Positions 43,811-53,442 of a stretch of 64,000 bases of DNA are shown here, piece after piece (the stretch's first letter is position 1; each line of letters starts with the position of its first letter). The DNA is from Sphingomonas colocasiae. GTDB taxonomy: Bacteria; Pseudomonadota; Alphaproteobacteria; Sphingomonadales; Sphingomonadaceae. The notes beneath the pieces are model-generated. The model was not told the origin of the DNA and did not search any database. It worked only from the letters and a program-made list of their open reading frames with translations. The stretch spans positions 19,244-83,243 of the forward strand of contig NZ_JAINVV010000016.1 in assembly GCF_019880585.1 (NCBI RefSeq). Direction: 5' to 3'. The translations under genes were made by a program, and so were the position numbers.

Positions 43811-43952
43811 CGATGTGTGCCCAATTTCCGGTACAACGCGGTTCATGCGTCGCCACCCCGTCGCACAACGGCGAATTGGAGGTGCGGCCATTGCTCGGCG
43901 AAATGGACACTCTTGAGAGCATCGTGCGGAAAAGCAGGCGCAGGGCGGCGTG

Positions 43953-46721
43953 TCAGTCGCCGAGCAGGCCGCGCTGGGTGGCGACTTCGATCGCCAGGCG
44001 GCGGGTGTTGACGCCCAGCTTCCTGAAGATGTTCTTCATGTGGAACTTGACGGTATTGTCGGTGGTGTCGAGACGCCGGGCAATCTCCTTGTTCGAGCCG
44101 CCGCCCTGCAATTGCTGGAGGACGGCGAGTTCGGCGGGCGTGAAGATGGCGGCGCCGACGGTTTCGTCGGTCGCGGCGGCGCCGTCGAAGGCGATGAGCA
44201 GGTGCGAGATCCAGGCGTAGAGCGCCTCGGTCATCGCGCCGACGCCGATATGCGCGACGGTGTCGCGCAGCAGCGCGCGGACCACCGGTCCTTCGTCGAG
44301 AAAGGGGCGGACGAGCCCTTCGCGCATGGTTTCGGTGAGCGCCTGCCGCATGCTCGAGACGGCGAGATCGATCTCTCCCGCCTTGCGCCAGGCGATCGCC
44401 TTGAGGATCCGGCACTGGACGAGGTGCAGGCCCGCGTCGCATTCATGCGCGTGCCGTTCCAGTTCCGCGAGCCGTTCGAGCGCCTCGCGCGGATCCTCTC
44501 GGGCGATGGCGAGCCGCGCCTGGCCGGCGATCGCCTCGTCTCGTTCGATCCAGCCCGTCACCGGATAATGCAGACCGGCGGCGATATCCGCGAGACCGCC
44601 GTCTTCGGCGGCGCGCTCCGCTTCGGCAAGCGCGCCCGCCGCGAGCAGGAGCTGGACGCGCCTCGATACGAGATTGAACGACAGGCGCGGCAAGCCGAGC
44701 CGGCGGGCGGCGTCGTTCCCTTCGTCGAGCACGGCGCGCGCCGCATCGATGCCGGTTTCCGCCAATGCGATCGCCGCCATTGTGCGGTAGGCGGCGATAT
44801 AGAGTTCGGCCCAGCCCTCGATCTGCTCGATCGCGGCCATCGCCGCAGACAGGCAATGTTTCGCGGCGAGCAGGTCGTTCGAGAGATAATGGAGTTCGGC
44901 GGCGATGAGATCGAGCTGGTGGTGGAGCGCGGGATCGAAGGAGAAATGCGCGCGGATCTTTTCCGAACCGCTGGCGATCCAGCTTCGCGCCTCGCCGAGC
45001 TGGGCCTGGACGATCGCGATCATCGCCAGATGGGTCGGGATGAAAACCGTGCCATAGCCGATATTGCCGCTGGTGAATTCATCCATGCTGGCGAGGAAGG
45101 TGGCACGCGAGTTGAGTAGCCGGCCGTTGCGGAAATAGAGCAGGCCGAGCGTGGTGGTAAGCGTGCCGCGAAAGCCGTAATCGGCGGGATCGGCGCCGAC
45201 GAGCAGGGCTTCGAGCGGGCGGATCGCCTCCGGCGCGATGCCTTCGTCGACATAGGCGGCGTGCAGCGCGTCGAGCAGCTGGAGATCCTGGGTTGCGCCC
45301 GGCCCGAATTCGGCGGCCCTGGCCGGGCCGCGCGGGAACATCGCTTCCAGATCCTGGAACATCAGCGATCCCGCCTTGTTGTTCCCTTCCTTGTATTTGA
45401 GGAAGGCAGATGTGGCCGCCAGCCGGGGATGGCGGGTGACGCTGGTTTCGGGAAGCGCGGCGAGCACACGGCGGACATCGACCGAACGACCCCGGCTGAT
45501 CTGGCGCACCCAGCTCACCCCGCCCGCCAGTTCGAGCGCCAGCGCATCGTCGCCGGCCGCAGCGGCATGCTCGATCGCATCGACGATCCGATCGTGATCG
45601 TGGAACCATTGGCTGGCAAGGCGGTGGAGCGCGCGTGTGTCGTGCCGATCCGAAACGGCGAGCTGCGCGGCCAGGAATTCGCGGAAGATCGGATGATAGC
45701 GGAAGCGATCGTCATGGCCGGGCACCGCGAAGATCGGCACGTTGAGCGCGATCAGTTCGGCAAGCATCGCGCTGTTCGCCCGGCCCTGGGTAAGATGACG
45801 GGCAAGATCGAGCGGCAGTTCGCGTACGATCGCGGTGGCGAGCAGCAGATCCCGGCTCGCTTCCGGCAGGCCGGCGACGATCTCTTCCGCCAGATAGGCG
45901 GCCATTTCGCTGGCGCTGCCGGTGAAGCCGGGAAAGGGGGAGGGGGTACCCGCATGGCGGCTGGCCCAGAGCCGCGCGAGCTGGAGAGCGACCGGCCAGC
46001 CCTCCGTCCGTTCGAAGACCGCCGCCATGCCCGCCGCGTCGAGCTCGTCGCCGAACAGCCGCCGGCCATCGTCGAGCCGGAAGCGCAGATCCTCCTCGTC
46101 CAGTTCGATCAGATTGCCCTCGGCGCGGAGCCTCGACACCGGGAAAGCGGGGCGCCCCCGCATCGCCACCACCAGTTTCAACCGCTGCGGCCGATGGCGG
46201 AGCAGCCATTCGATCACCTGATCGTTCTGCCGGGTCTGCGCCAGATGATAATCGTCGAGGAACATGAAGGCCGGCGGGCCGTCCGCGGACAGCGCGTTGA
46301 GCAATATCGCAAGCGTTTCGGTACCGGGACGATCGGGGGCGTCGACCGCGCGGGCGACCGCATGGGTGAGATAGGCGACGAAACGCTCGGGATCGCGATC
46401 GTCCTCGTCCAGCGCAAGCCAGGCGACGGACTCCCCGCTTTTCTCCAGATGATCGTGGAATTGCGCGAGCAGCGTGGTCTTGCCGAAACCGGCGGGCGAG
46501 CGCAGCAGCGAGAGCAGGGGCGTACGGCCGGGATCGAGCCGTGCGATCAATGCGCTGCGCGGCACGGTATCGGCATTGAGCATGGGCGGGCGGAGCTTGC
46601 TCAGCAGCAAGGTTCCGTTCCATCCACCGCCGAGATCGCCGAACTCGCTGATCGCCTGCCTCCCATTTGGCGAAGGCGCATTGCCGCCGCCGCCGCACTT
46701 TAGCGCGCGGAAAGGCGACAT
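43953..46721 (-). CDS. MalT-like LuxR family regulator (large ATP-binding)
   Basis: The protein of about 922 residues has the STAND/MalT plan: LLLSKLRPPMLNADTVPRSA, Walker A in SPAGFGKTTLL, Walker B-like FMFLDDYHLAQ, TPR-like repeats in the middle and a C-terminal LuxR HTH (FTPAELAVLQQLQGGGSNKE, NTVKFHMKNIFRKLGVNTR). Such regulators bind ATP and an inducer, then activate catabolic genes. Start choice is uncertain: the frame opens at 46760 and homology begins around residue 35. It is convergent with the TorF porin. Confidence 0.93.
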   Translation of the reverse strand: MSPFRALKCGGGGNAPSPNGRQAISEFGDLGGGWNGTLLLSKLRPPMLNADTVPRSALIARLDPGRTPLLSLLRSPAGFGKTTLLAQFHDHLEKSGESVAWLALDEDDRDPERFVAYLTHAVARAVDAPDRPGTETLAILLNALSADGPPAFMFLDDYHLAQTRQNDQVIEWLLRHRPQRLKLVVAMRGRPAFPVSRLRAEGNLIELDEEDLRFRLDDGRRLFGDELDAAGMAAVFERTEGWPVALQLARLWASRHAGTPSPFPGFTGSASEMAAYLAEEIVAGLPEASRDLLLATAIVRELPLDLARHLTQGRANSAMLAELIALNVPIFAVPGHDDRFRYHPIFREFLAAQLAVSDRHDTRALHRLASQWFHDHDRIVDAIEHAAAAGDDALALELAGGVSWVRQISRGRSVDVRRVLAALPETSVTRHPRLAATSAFLKYKEGNNKAGSLMFQDLEAMFPRGPARAAEFGPGATQDLQLLDALHAAYVDEGIAPEAIRPLEALLVGADPADYGFRGTLTTTLGLLYFRNGRLLNSRATFLASMDEFTSGNIGYGTVFIPTHLAMIAIVQAQLGEARSWIASGSEKIRAHFSFDPALHHQLDLIAAELHYLSNDLLAAKHCLSAAMAAIEQIEGWAELYIAAYRTMAAIALAETGIDAARAVLDEGNDAARRLGLPRLSFNLVSRRVQLLLAAGALAEAERAAEDGGLADIAAGLHYPVTGWIERDEAIAGQARLAIAREDPREALERLAELERHAHECDAGLHLVQCRILKAIAWRKAGEIDLAVSSMRQALTETMREGLVRPFLDEGPVVRALLRDTVAHIGVGAMTEALYAWISHLLIAFDGAAATDETVGAAIFTPAELAVLQQLQGGGSNKEIARRLDTTDNTVKFHMKNIFRKLGVNTRRLAIEVATQRGLLGD

Positions 46722-46910
46722 CAACGCGCCCCGGCCTGCAAGGACCGGGTGGGCCGGCACGCTATCGCGCGCCGCGCCGTTTTGCAGCGAGCCGTGGCGG
46801 GTGGACCGGCCGTCTAATCAGGGTAGGAGCGGATGTCCGGCGATGCCCGCCCTTGCATGGGAGCGTTCCGAACCGCGAAGATGCGCACCGGGAACGCATG
46901 GAGAATGACA

Positions 46911-47987
46911 ATGATCGACGAGGATCTGCGGCTTCGCGCCGGGTGCGGGCGCAGCCTTTCATATCACGGCCCGGCCGATCCGCGATCGCTGCTGAAGGCG
47001 CTGGCCGATCGGCCGGAGGCGGCATTGGCGCCCGATTTCTATGGCAATGGCGGCGCGGTCGCGCAGCTCGAGGCGCGCACGGCGGCGCTGTTGGGCAAGC
47101 CCGCCGCATCGTTCATGATCAAGGGTGTGACCGCGCAGCTCGTGCTGCTGCGCGCGCTGACCGAAATACGCACGGGCGCCGTCGTCATCCCCGCATTGGG
47201 CCATATGGCGGTGGACGAAGCCGATGCCGTTGACCATCTGATCGCGGCGCCGGTGATCCGGCTGGGCGGTGATGGCCCTTATGATGTCGCCGATCTCGAG
47301 GCGCTCGACGAGACGCCGGCGATCTGCGTCGTCGAATTGCCGCTGCGCCGGGCGGCGTATCGGCTGCTCCCCCTGGACGCGCTGGCGGCGCTGTCCGAAT
47401 GGTGCCGGGCGCGGGGCGTGCATCTGCATGTCGACGGCGCCCGGATATGGGAAGCGGCGGCGGGCTATGGCGTGTCGCCGGCCGCGATCGCCGCACTGGC
47501 CGACAGCGTCTATGTCTCCTTTTACAAGGGACTGGGCGGTCTGGCGGGGGCGGCGCTGGCCGGCGATCATGCGCTGCTGGACATGCTCAAGTCCTGGAAG
47601 ACGCGGCTGGGCGGCGATCTGAGCACCGCATTCCCCTATGCGCTGGCCGCGTTCGAAGGGCTTGATACGAAGCTGCCGCGCATGGCCGATTATGTGGCGC
47701 GGGCGCGGACGCTGGCCGCGTCTCTGGCGGAGCGCGGCCTTGGGCCGCTGCCCGGCGTGCCGCACACCAACGCCTTCCGCATCCTGTTGCCCGGCGTGCC
47801 CGATATCCTGACCCGGGCCAATCGCGCCTTCGCGCGGCGGCACGGCATCTGGCTGTTCAATGGCTTCGAGGCCATGGCCGATGACAGGTCCGCCGCCGAG
47901 ATCGTCATAGGCGAGGCCGCGATGGTGTTGAGCGATGCGGAGATCGCCGGCTGGATCGGGGATATGACCGGGGACGGCGCGGAATAG
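46911..47987 (+). CDS. PLP-dependent beta-eliminating lyase (threonine-aldolase-like)
   Basis: The 358-residue protein has the fold-type I aldolase pattern: DFYGNGGAVAQLEARTAALL, a central VHLHVDGARIWEAAAG (Asp for PLP nitrogen) and SFYKGLGGLAGA with the Schiff-base lysine. It resembles low-specificity L-threonine aldolases, which split beta-hydroxy amino acids into glycine and an aldehyde. GGAG precedes ATG 46911 with good spacing; ATG 46905 is too close. It is convergent with the M18 peptidase gene. Confidence 0.85.
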   Translation: MIDEDLRLRAGCGRSLSYHGPADPRSLLKALADRPEAALAPDFYGNGGAVAQLEARTAALLGKPAASFMIKGVTAQLVLLRALTEIRTGAVVIPALGHMAVDEADAVDHLIAAPVIRLGGDGPYDVADLEALDETPAICVVELPLRRAAYRLLPLDALAALSEWCRARGVHLHVDGARIWEAAAGYGVSPAAIAALADSVYVSFYKGLGGLAGAALAGDHALLDMLKSWKTRLGGDLSTAFPYALAAFEGLDTKLPRMADYVARARTLAASLAERGLGPLPGVPHTNAFRILLPGVPDILTRANRAFARRHGIWLFNGFEAMADDRSAAEIVIGEAAMVLSDAEIAGWIGDMTGDGAE

Positions 47988-47995
47988 AAGCGGCG

Positions 47996-49438
47996 TCACG
48001 GCGCCGCGAAAAATGCCCTGTTGGCGTTGTAGAGCGACCATAGATCCACCTTGGACGACAGATCGTGGCTGTTGTGGATCGACAGCACCGGCGCGCCGAT
48101 ATCGATCACATCCATGTCGCGCCGTGATAATGTGCCGCCCAATGTGCCGCCGCTGGCGCGCCCGACCTTGTAGGTCGCGGTCTGCCAGGGGACGCCGGCA
48201 TCGTCCAATATGCGGCGCAGCCAGGCGGCATATTCGGTCGTCGCATTGTTGCCCTGCCCATAGACCTTGATGTTGACGCCCTCGCCGACATGCGGCGCGT
48301 TGCCTTCCTCCCACGCGCCAGGCCATGTGGGGTTCACCGCATCGTTCACATCGGTCGAAAGCACCCTGGTCCGTTCGAACGCGCGGCTGAGATGGGGCGG
48401 GCGATAGCGATCGCCGAGTTCGGCGTAGAGCAGTTCTCCCAGCAGATTGACCAGCGTGTCCGAAGCCGCGCCGGTATTGTTGTTGTTCCCGGTTTCCTCA
48501 TTGTCCGCAAGGAACAGCACGGACGTGGCTTTGGGCCGTTCGAGCGCGAGCATGGCGCGAAGCGAGGCATAGGCGCCCAGCCGGTCATCCTGGCCATACA
48601 TCGTCATCATCGCGCGATCGAAGCCGATATCGCGCGGAGCGCTGGCCGGCACCAGCGACAGTTCGGCGGAGACGAGGTCGTCGACCGAAACCGCATAGGT
48701 TTCGCGCAGATAATCGGCCACTTGCGCGAAGACGCCTTCGTTCGCGCTCTTGGGCATCGATCCGACGATCGGATCCAGCTCCTCGGCGGCGAGCACGTCG
48801 CGATTGGTGCGATTGCGCAGATCGATATCCACATGCGGGGAAAGCCCGGCGATCATGAAAACCGGGTCTTCCGGCTTCAGGCCCACCGAAAGATCGATCG
48901 ACGTGCCGTCCTTGCGGCTGATCCGCCCGATCAGGGCAAGCGGGATATTTCCCCATTGATAATTGAGCAGATTGCCATGGGTATTGGTCTGGAACAGCGC
49001 GAAGCCCTGTTTTTCGTAAAGCGGCCGCGCCTTGAGGTCGAGCCGGGGGGAATCGATGTGCGAGGCGGCGATGCGAAATCCATCGGCCATGGGGGCGCTG
49101 CCGACGACGAACAGGATCAGCGCGCGATCGCGGTTGTTCTTGTACCAGCGGCTGCCTGGCGTCAGCTTCGCATCCGGCGTCCATTCGCGGAAACCCGCCT
49201 TGCGCGCGCGATCCAGTGACTCGCGTACCGTGGTGAGTTCGGTGCGCGCAGCCGCCATGAAACGCTTGTAATCCTCGGCGAATGCGAATGCGGCGTCGCG
49301 ATCGCTGGAGGAAAGCGATAGCCAGTTGGACGGGCAGGGGCGCTTTTCGCATGGTGGAGCGGCGGAGGCCGCGGCCGGTGCAAGCAGGAGCGAGGACAGA
49401 AGGATCCCGGCCAGCCCGGTCCGATGGTTACGCCGCAT
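47996..49438 (-). CDS. M18 family aminopeptidase, exported
   Basis: The 480-residue protein has a signal peptide (LLAPAAASAAPPC) and M18 metal-site motifs: SHIDSPRLDLK, LFLADNEETGNNNNTGA, STDVNDAVNP and a terminal IHNSHDLSSKVD. M18 enzymes are large dodecameric aminopeptidases that cut acidic or hydrophobic N-termini; an exported one is unusual, as most are cytosolic. GGGGGAAA stands about 10 bases before the ATG. The 267 bases upstream to hyuA show no gene. Confidence 0.9.
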   Translation of the reverse strand: MRRNHRTGLAGILLSSLLLAPAAASAAPPCEKRPCPSNWLSLSSSDRDAAFAFAEDYKRFMAAARTELTTVRESLDRARKAGFREWTPDAKLTPGSRWYKNNRDRALILFVVGSAPMADGFRIAASHIDSPRLDLKARPLYEKQGFALFQTNTHGNLLNYQWGNIPLALIGRISRKDGTSIDLSVGLKPEDPVFMIAGLSPHVDIDLRNRTNRDVLAAEELDPIVGSMPKSANEGVFAQVADYLRETYAVSVDDLVSAELSLVPASAPRDIGFDRAMMTMYGQDDRLGAYASLRAMLALERPKATSVLFLADNEETGNNNNTGAASDTLVNLLGELLYAELGDRYRPPHLSRAFERTRVLSTDVNDAVNPTWPGAWEEGNAPHVGEGVNIKVYGQGNNATTEYAAWLRRILDDAGVPWQTATYKVGRASGGTLGGTLSRRDMDVIDIGAPVLSIHNSHDLSSKVDLWSLYNANRAFFAAP

Positions 49439-49705
49439 CGCGCCAATTTCCCCCAAAGACGATCGTGGAAGCGACGGTCTATCGCACGCCGCGCGAAATG
49501 GGAATCTCCTGACCCGCATCGCGCCCGGATCGTGTCGGCCTACGTAGGGGCAGGCCGGTTTCCCGCCCGTTCGCCGCTTCGGGTAGGCGGAGGCGTCATC
49601 GCGGCCCTACCTGAAAAACCACCCGACTTCACTCCCCGCTTCGCTTTCCGTCCGCCGGCCGCATCCGCATGATCAGGGCGTCACATGAGCTGAGGATGCC
49701 TGTCG

Positions 49706-51280
49706 ATGCGTATTGGGGTGGATGTTGGTGGAACGAACACGGACGCGGCGCTGCTCGACGGCCGCAGCGTCGTCGCATCGCTGAAGACGCCGACCACCGA
49801 GGATGTCGGATCGGGCGTCGTCGCATCGATCCGCAAGCTGCTCGGCAGCGCGCGCGTCGCCCCCGACGCGATCGACGGGGTGATGATCGGCACCACCCAG
49901 TTCACCAACGCCTTTGTCGAGCGTGTGCGGCTGAACGACGCGGCGGTGATCCGCATCTGCCTGCCCGCCGCGCGCAGCCTGGATCCGCTGATCGACTGGC
50001 CGCGCGACCTGCTGATGGCGGTGGGCAAGCGCATCTATCTGGTCGGCGGCGGTTATGAATTCGACGGCCAGCTGATCGCGCCATTGGACGAGGCAGCAGT
50101 GGCGTCGGCGGCGCGTGAGATCCGCAAGGCCGGCATCACCGCTATCGCCATCTCCTGCGTGTTCTCGCCGATCGATGCGTCGATGGAGCAGCGCGCGGCG
50201 GAGATCGTGCGGAACGAGATTCCGGGGGCGCGCGTCACCCTGTCGAGCGAGCTGGGCCGGATGGGGCTGATCGAGCGCGAGAATGCCGCGATCATGAACG
50301 CGTCGCTGGCCGATCTGTCCGAACGCGTCGTCAATTCCTTCGGAGAGGCGCTGCGCAGCCTGGGCGTGACCGTGCCCTTCTTCATCAGCCAGAATGACGG
50401 GACGCTGATGAGCGCCGATTTCGTCGCGCGCTATCCGGTGCTGACCTTCGCCTCCGGCCCGACCAATTCGATGCGCGGCGCGGCCTATCTCTCCGGCCGC
50501 AAGGACGCGATCGTCGTTGATATCGGCGGCACCACTACCGATGTCGGCGTGCTGGTGAACGGCTTCCCGCGCGAATCCTCGCTCGCCGTCGATATCGGCG
50601 GGGTGCGCACCAATTTCCGCATGCCCGATATCCTGGCGATCGGCCTGGGCGGCGGCACCCGCGTCGACCCGCAGGATCCGCGCCGGATCGGCCCGCAATC
50701 GGTGGGTTATCGCCTGCCGCGCGAGGCGCTGGTGTTCGGCGGCGAGACGCTGACGACCACGGATATCGCGGTGGCAGCCGGCATCGCCGAGATCGGCGAT
50801 CGCGATCGCGTGGCGCATCTGGACGCGGCTTTCGTCGAGGCGGCGGTCGACGAGATCCACCGCAAGGTGGAGCAGGCGATCGATCGCATGAAGACCTCCG
50901 CCGATGATGCGACCGTGGTGCTGGTTGGCGGCGGCAGCGTGCTGATCGACCGCGAGCTGAAGGGCGTCGGCGAGCTGTTGATCCCCGAGCGATCGTCCGA
51001 GGCCAATGCGATCGGCGCCGCCATCGCCCAGGTGGGCGGCGAGGTCGACCGCGTCTTCCATTATGCCGAGACCGGCCGCGACGCCGCGCTCGACCAGGCG
51101 CGTGCCGAGGCGGTGCGCCGCGTCGTCGATGCGGGCGCCGAGGCCGACAGCGTTTCCATCATCGAGGTCGACGAACTGCCCTTGTCCTACGCGCCGAGCG
51201 GCGCGGTGCGCGTCCGCGTGAAGGCGGTGGGCGAGCTGGCGACCGTCACCCAATTCCAGCCCGAAGCCGAGGGGGTCTGA
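49706..51280 (+). CDS. hyuA: Hydantoinase/oxoprolinase family protein, HyuA-like
   Basis: The 524-residue protein has ASKHA-type ATP motifs (MRIGVDVGGTNTDAALLDG, VVDIGGTTTDVGVLVNG, VVLVGGGSVLIDREL). HyuA works with HyuB to open hydantoin or 5-oxoproline rings using ATP; no HyuB follows here. Instead a DUF917 protein begins two bases downstream, a common partner. It opens the run of cluster h. Confidence 0.92.
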   Translation: MRIGVDVGGTNTDAALLDGRSVVASLKTPTTEDVGSGVVASIRKLLGSARVAPDAIDGVMIGTTQFTNAFVERVRLNDAAVIRICLPAARSLDPLIDWPRDLLMAVGKRIYLVGGGYEFDGQLIAPLDEAAVASAAREIRKAGITAIAISCVFSPIDASMEQRAAEIVRNEIPGARVTLSSELGRMGLIERENAAIMNASLADLSERVVNSFGEALRSLGVTVPFFISQNDGTLMSADFVARYPVLTFASGPTNSMRGAAYLSGRKDAIVVDIGGTTTDVGVLVNGFPRESSLAVDIGGVRTNFRMPDILAIGLGGGTRVDPQDPRRIGPQSVGYRLPREALVFGGETLTTTDIAVAAGIAEIGDRDRVAHLDAAFVEAAVDEIHRKVEQAIDRMKTSADDATVVLVGGGSVLIDRELKGVGELLIPERSSEANAIGAAIAQVGGEVDRVFHYAETGRDAALDQARAEAVRRVVDAGAEADSVSIIEVDELPLSYAPSGAVRVRVKAVGELATVTQFQPEAEGV

Positions 51281-51282
51281 CC

Positions 51283-52422
51283 ATGGAACTCAACCGCGAA
51301 GACCTGATCGATTACGCGACCGGCGCTACCTTCCTGGGCACCGGCGGGGGCGGCGATCCTTATATCGGCCGGCTGATGCTTCAGCAGGAATTCGATGAGG
51401 GTCGCCGCGCCGACATCATCGATCCGATGGACCTGCCCGATGACGCGCTGGTGATCACCGCGGCGGGCATCGGCGCGCCGACCGTGATGATCGAGAAGAT
51501 CCCCTGCATGATCGCCGCCGAGCAGGCGGTGCGCGCGGTGGAGGACCGGCTGGGCCGCAAGGCCGATGCGATCATCTCGATCGAGGCGGGCGGCGCCAAC
51601 GGCACGCTGCCGCTGGTGGTGGCGGCGCGCATGGGGCTGCCCGTGGTCGATGCCGACGGCATGGGCCGCGCCTTTCCCGAACTGCATATGGTCACCTTCA
51701 GCGTCTATGGCTGCAAGAGCGCGCCGCTGAGCCTGGCGAGCGAGCGCGGCGACCTGATGAGCATCGAGACCGAATCCAATGTGCTGGCCGAGCGGCTGGC
51801 GCGCAGCGCGGTCATCAATCTGGGCGCGATGGCGCAGATCGCGCTTTATCCGATGAGCGGCGCCGACGTGAAGCGGACGGCGGTGCCCAACACGCTGACG
51901 CTGTCGCTGCGCATCGGCCAGACGATCAGCGCCGCGCGGGCGAGCAAGCAATGCCCATTCACCGCGCTGATCGACTTCTTCGCCCAGGCCAATCCGCCGC
52001 GCCATGCCCGCATCCTGTATGACGGCAAGGTTTCCGACGTGCTGCGCGAGACCCAGGGCGGCTTCGCGCGGGGCGCGGTGACGCTGGTGCCGATCGAGGG
52101 CGATGACGAACCCTGCCGCATCACCTTCCAGAACGAGTTCCTGACCGCCGAAAAGGCGGGGCGGACGCTCACCATGGTGCCCGACCTCATCACCATACTC
52201 GACCGCGAGACCGGCGAGCCGATCACCACCGAGGCGCTGCGCTTCGGCCAGCGGGTGAAGGTGATGGCGGTGGGCGTGCCGCCGATCATGCGCACGCCCG
52301 AGGCGCTGGCGACCTTCGGCCCGCGCGCCTTCGGCTTCGACATGGATTTCGTGGCCGTCGAGGATCTTCCGCTGGACGGGCTGGCGCCCGCCGCCGCCCG
52401 GAGCCCCGCCCATGCGGACTGA
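51283..52422 (+). CDS. DUF917 domain protein
   Basis: The 379-residue protein starts with the glycine-rich DUF917 signature (ATGATFLGTGGGGDPYIGR) and AIISIEAGGANGTLPLVVAA, followed by a conserved C-terminal beta domain (DLITILDRETGEPITTEAL). The family is often encoded next to HyuA-type proteins and is thought to form part of a ring-opening or amidase-like complex, but has no established reaction. It overlaps the next gene by 11 bases, so the three enzymes are coupled. Confidence 0.9.
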   Translation: MELNREDLIDYATGATFLGTGGGGDPYIGRLMLQQEFDEGRRADIIDPMDLPDDALVITAAGIGAPTVMIEKIPCMIAAEQAVRAVEDRLGRKADAIISIEAGGANGTLPLVVAARMGLPVVDADGMGRAFPELHMVTFSVYGCKSAPLSLASERGDLMSIETESNVLAERLARSAVINLGAMAQIALYPMSGADVKRTAVPNTLTLSLRIGQTISAARASKQCPFTALIDFFAQANPPRHARILYDGKVSDVLRETQGGFARGAVTLVPIEGDDEPCRITFQNEFLTAEKAGRTLTMVPDLITILDRETGEPITTEALRFGQRVKVMAVGVPPIMRTPEALATFGPRAFGFDMDFVAVEDLPLDGLAPAAARSPAHAD

Positions 52423-53395
52423 CGCGATCGTCCTCAGCCGTCATGGCGGCCCGAAAGAGCTGGTGCTCGTGCAGGTGGAACTGGCCGAACCCGGCCCGGG
52501 CGAGATCCTGTTGCGGCACGCCGCGATCAACGTGAATTTCCACGATACCTATGTCCGCACCGGGCAGTACCGGACGCTCGCGCTGCCCGGCATTCCGGGG
52601 CTGGACGCGGTGGGCGTGGTCGAGGCGGTCGGCCCCGGCGTCACGCATCTGGCGGTGGGCGACCGTGCCGCATGGATCAGCGGCGCCTATGGCGGCTATG
52701 CCGCGCGGCGCATCCTGAACGCCGATCTCGCTTTTCGCCTGCCCGACGGGATTGGGGACGCGCAGGCCGCCGCATCGCTGATGAAGACTTTCACCGTGCG
52801 GATGCTGGTCAAGGACTCCCACCGCGTCCAGGCCGGCCAGACCGTGCTGGTCCATGCGGCGGCGGGCGGGGTGAGCCAGTTGCTGTGCCAATGGTGCAAG
52901 GCGCTGGGCGCGCGCGTGATCGGCACCGTCAGCAGCGAGGCCAAGGCCGAGGTGGCGCGCGCCTGTGGCGCCGACGAGATCATCTTCTACCGGTCCGAGG
53001 ATTTCGTGGCGCGCGTCGATGCGCTGACCGACGGCGCGGGCGTCGCCGCCGTCTATGACTCGGTGGGCCGCGACACCTTCGCCGGATCGCTCCGCTGCCT
53101 CGACTATAGCGGCACGCTCGTCAATTTCGGCCAGTCTTCCGGCCCGGTCGAGCCGTTCCGTCCGTCCGACCTCGCCGTCCGCTCGCTCAGCGTCACCCGT
53201 CCGATCCTGTTCCACAAGATCCGCACGCCCGAACAGCTCCGCACCTATGTCGACGAGACCTTCGACGCGTTCGATCGCGGCGTGGTGCGCCCGATCGATC
53301 CCGACATCCTGCCGCTGTCCCGCGCCGCCGACGCGCACCGTATCCTCGAAGCCGGGGAAAGCCGTGGCGGGATCGTGCTGGCGCCGGATCAATGA
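52412..53395 (+). CDS. NADPH:quinone oxidoreductase-type dehydrogenase
   Basis: The 327-residue protein has the GroES-like domain (VNFHDTYVRTGQYRTLALPG, GVVEAVGPGVTHLAVG) and a Rossmann domain (VLVHAAAGGVSQLLCQWCKA, the AAxGGVG-type quinone reductase loop). Zinc ligands are not seen. It reduces a quinone or enone and is probably a step of the cluster h pathway. It ends 48 bases before the receptor start. Confidence 0.9.
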   Translation: MRTDAIVLSRHGGPKELVLVQVELAEPGPGEILLRHAAINVNFHDTYVRTGQYRTLALPGIPGLDAVGVVEAVGPGVTHLAVGDRAAWISGAYGGYAARRILNADLAFRLPDGIGDAQAAASLMKTFTVRMLVKDSHRVQAGQTVLVHAAAGGVSQLLCQWCKALGARVIGTVSSEAKAEVARACGADEIIFYRSEDFVARVDALTDGAGVAAVYDSVGRDTFAGSLRCLDYSGTLVNFGQSSGPVEPFRPSDLAVRSLSVTRPILFHKIRTPEQLRTYVDETFDAFDRGVVRPIDPDILPLSRAADAHRILEAGESRGGIVLAPDQ

Positions 53396-53442
53396 AGCCA
53401 AGAACCACGAAGCATAACAGCAACTTGATTGGGGAGTTCAAG

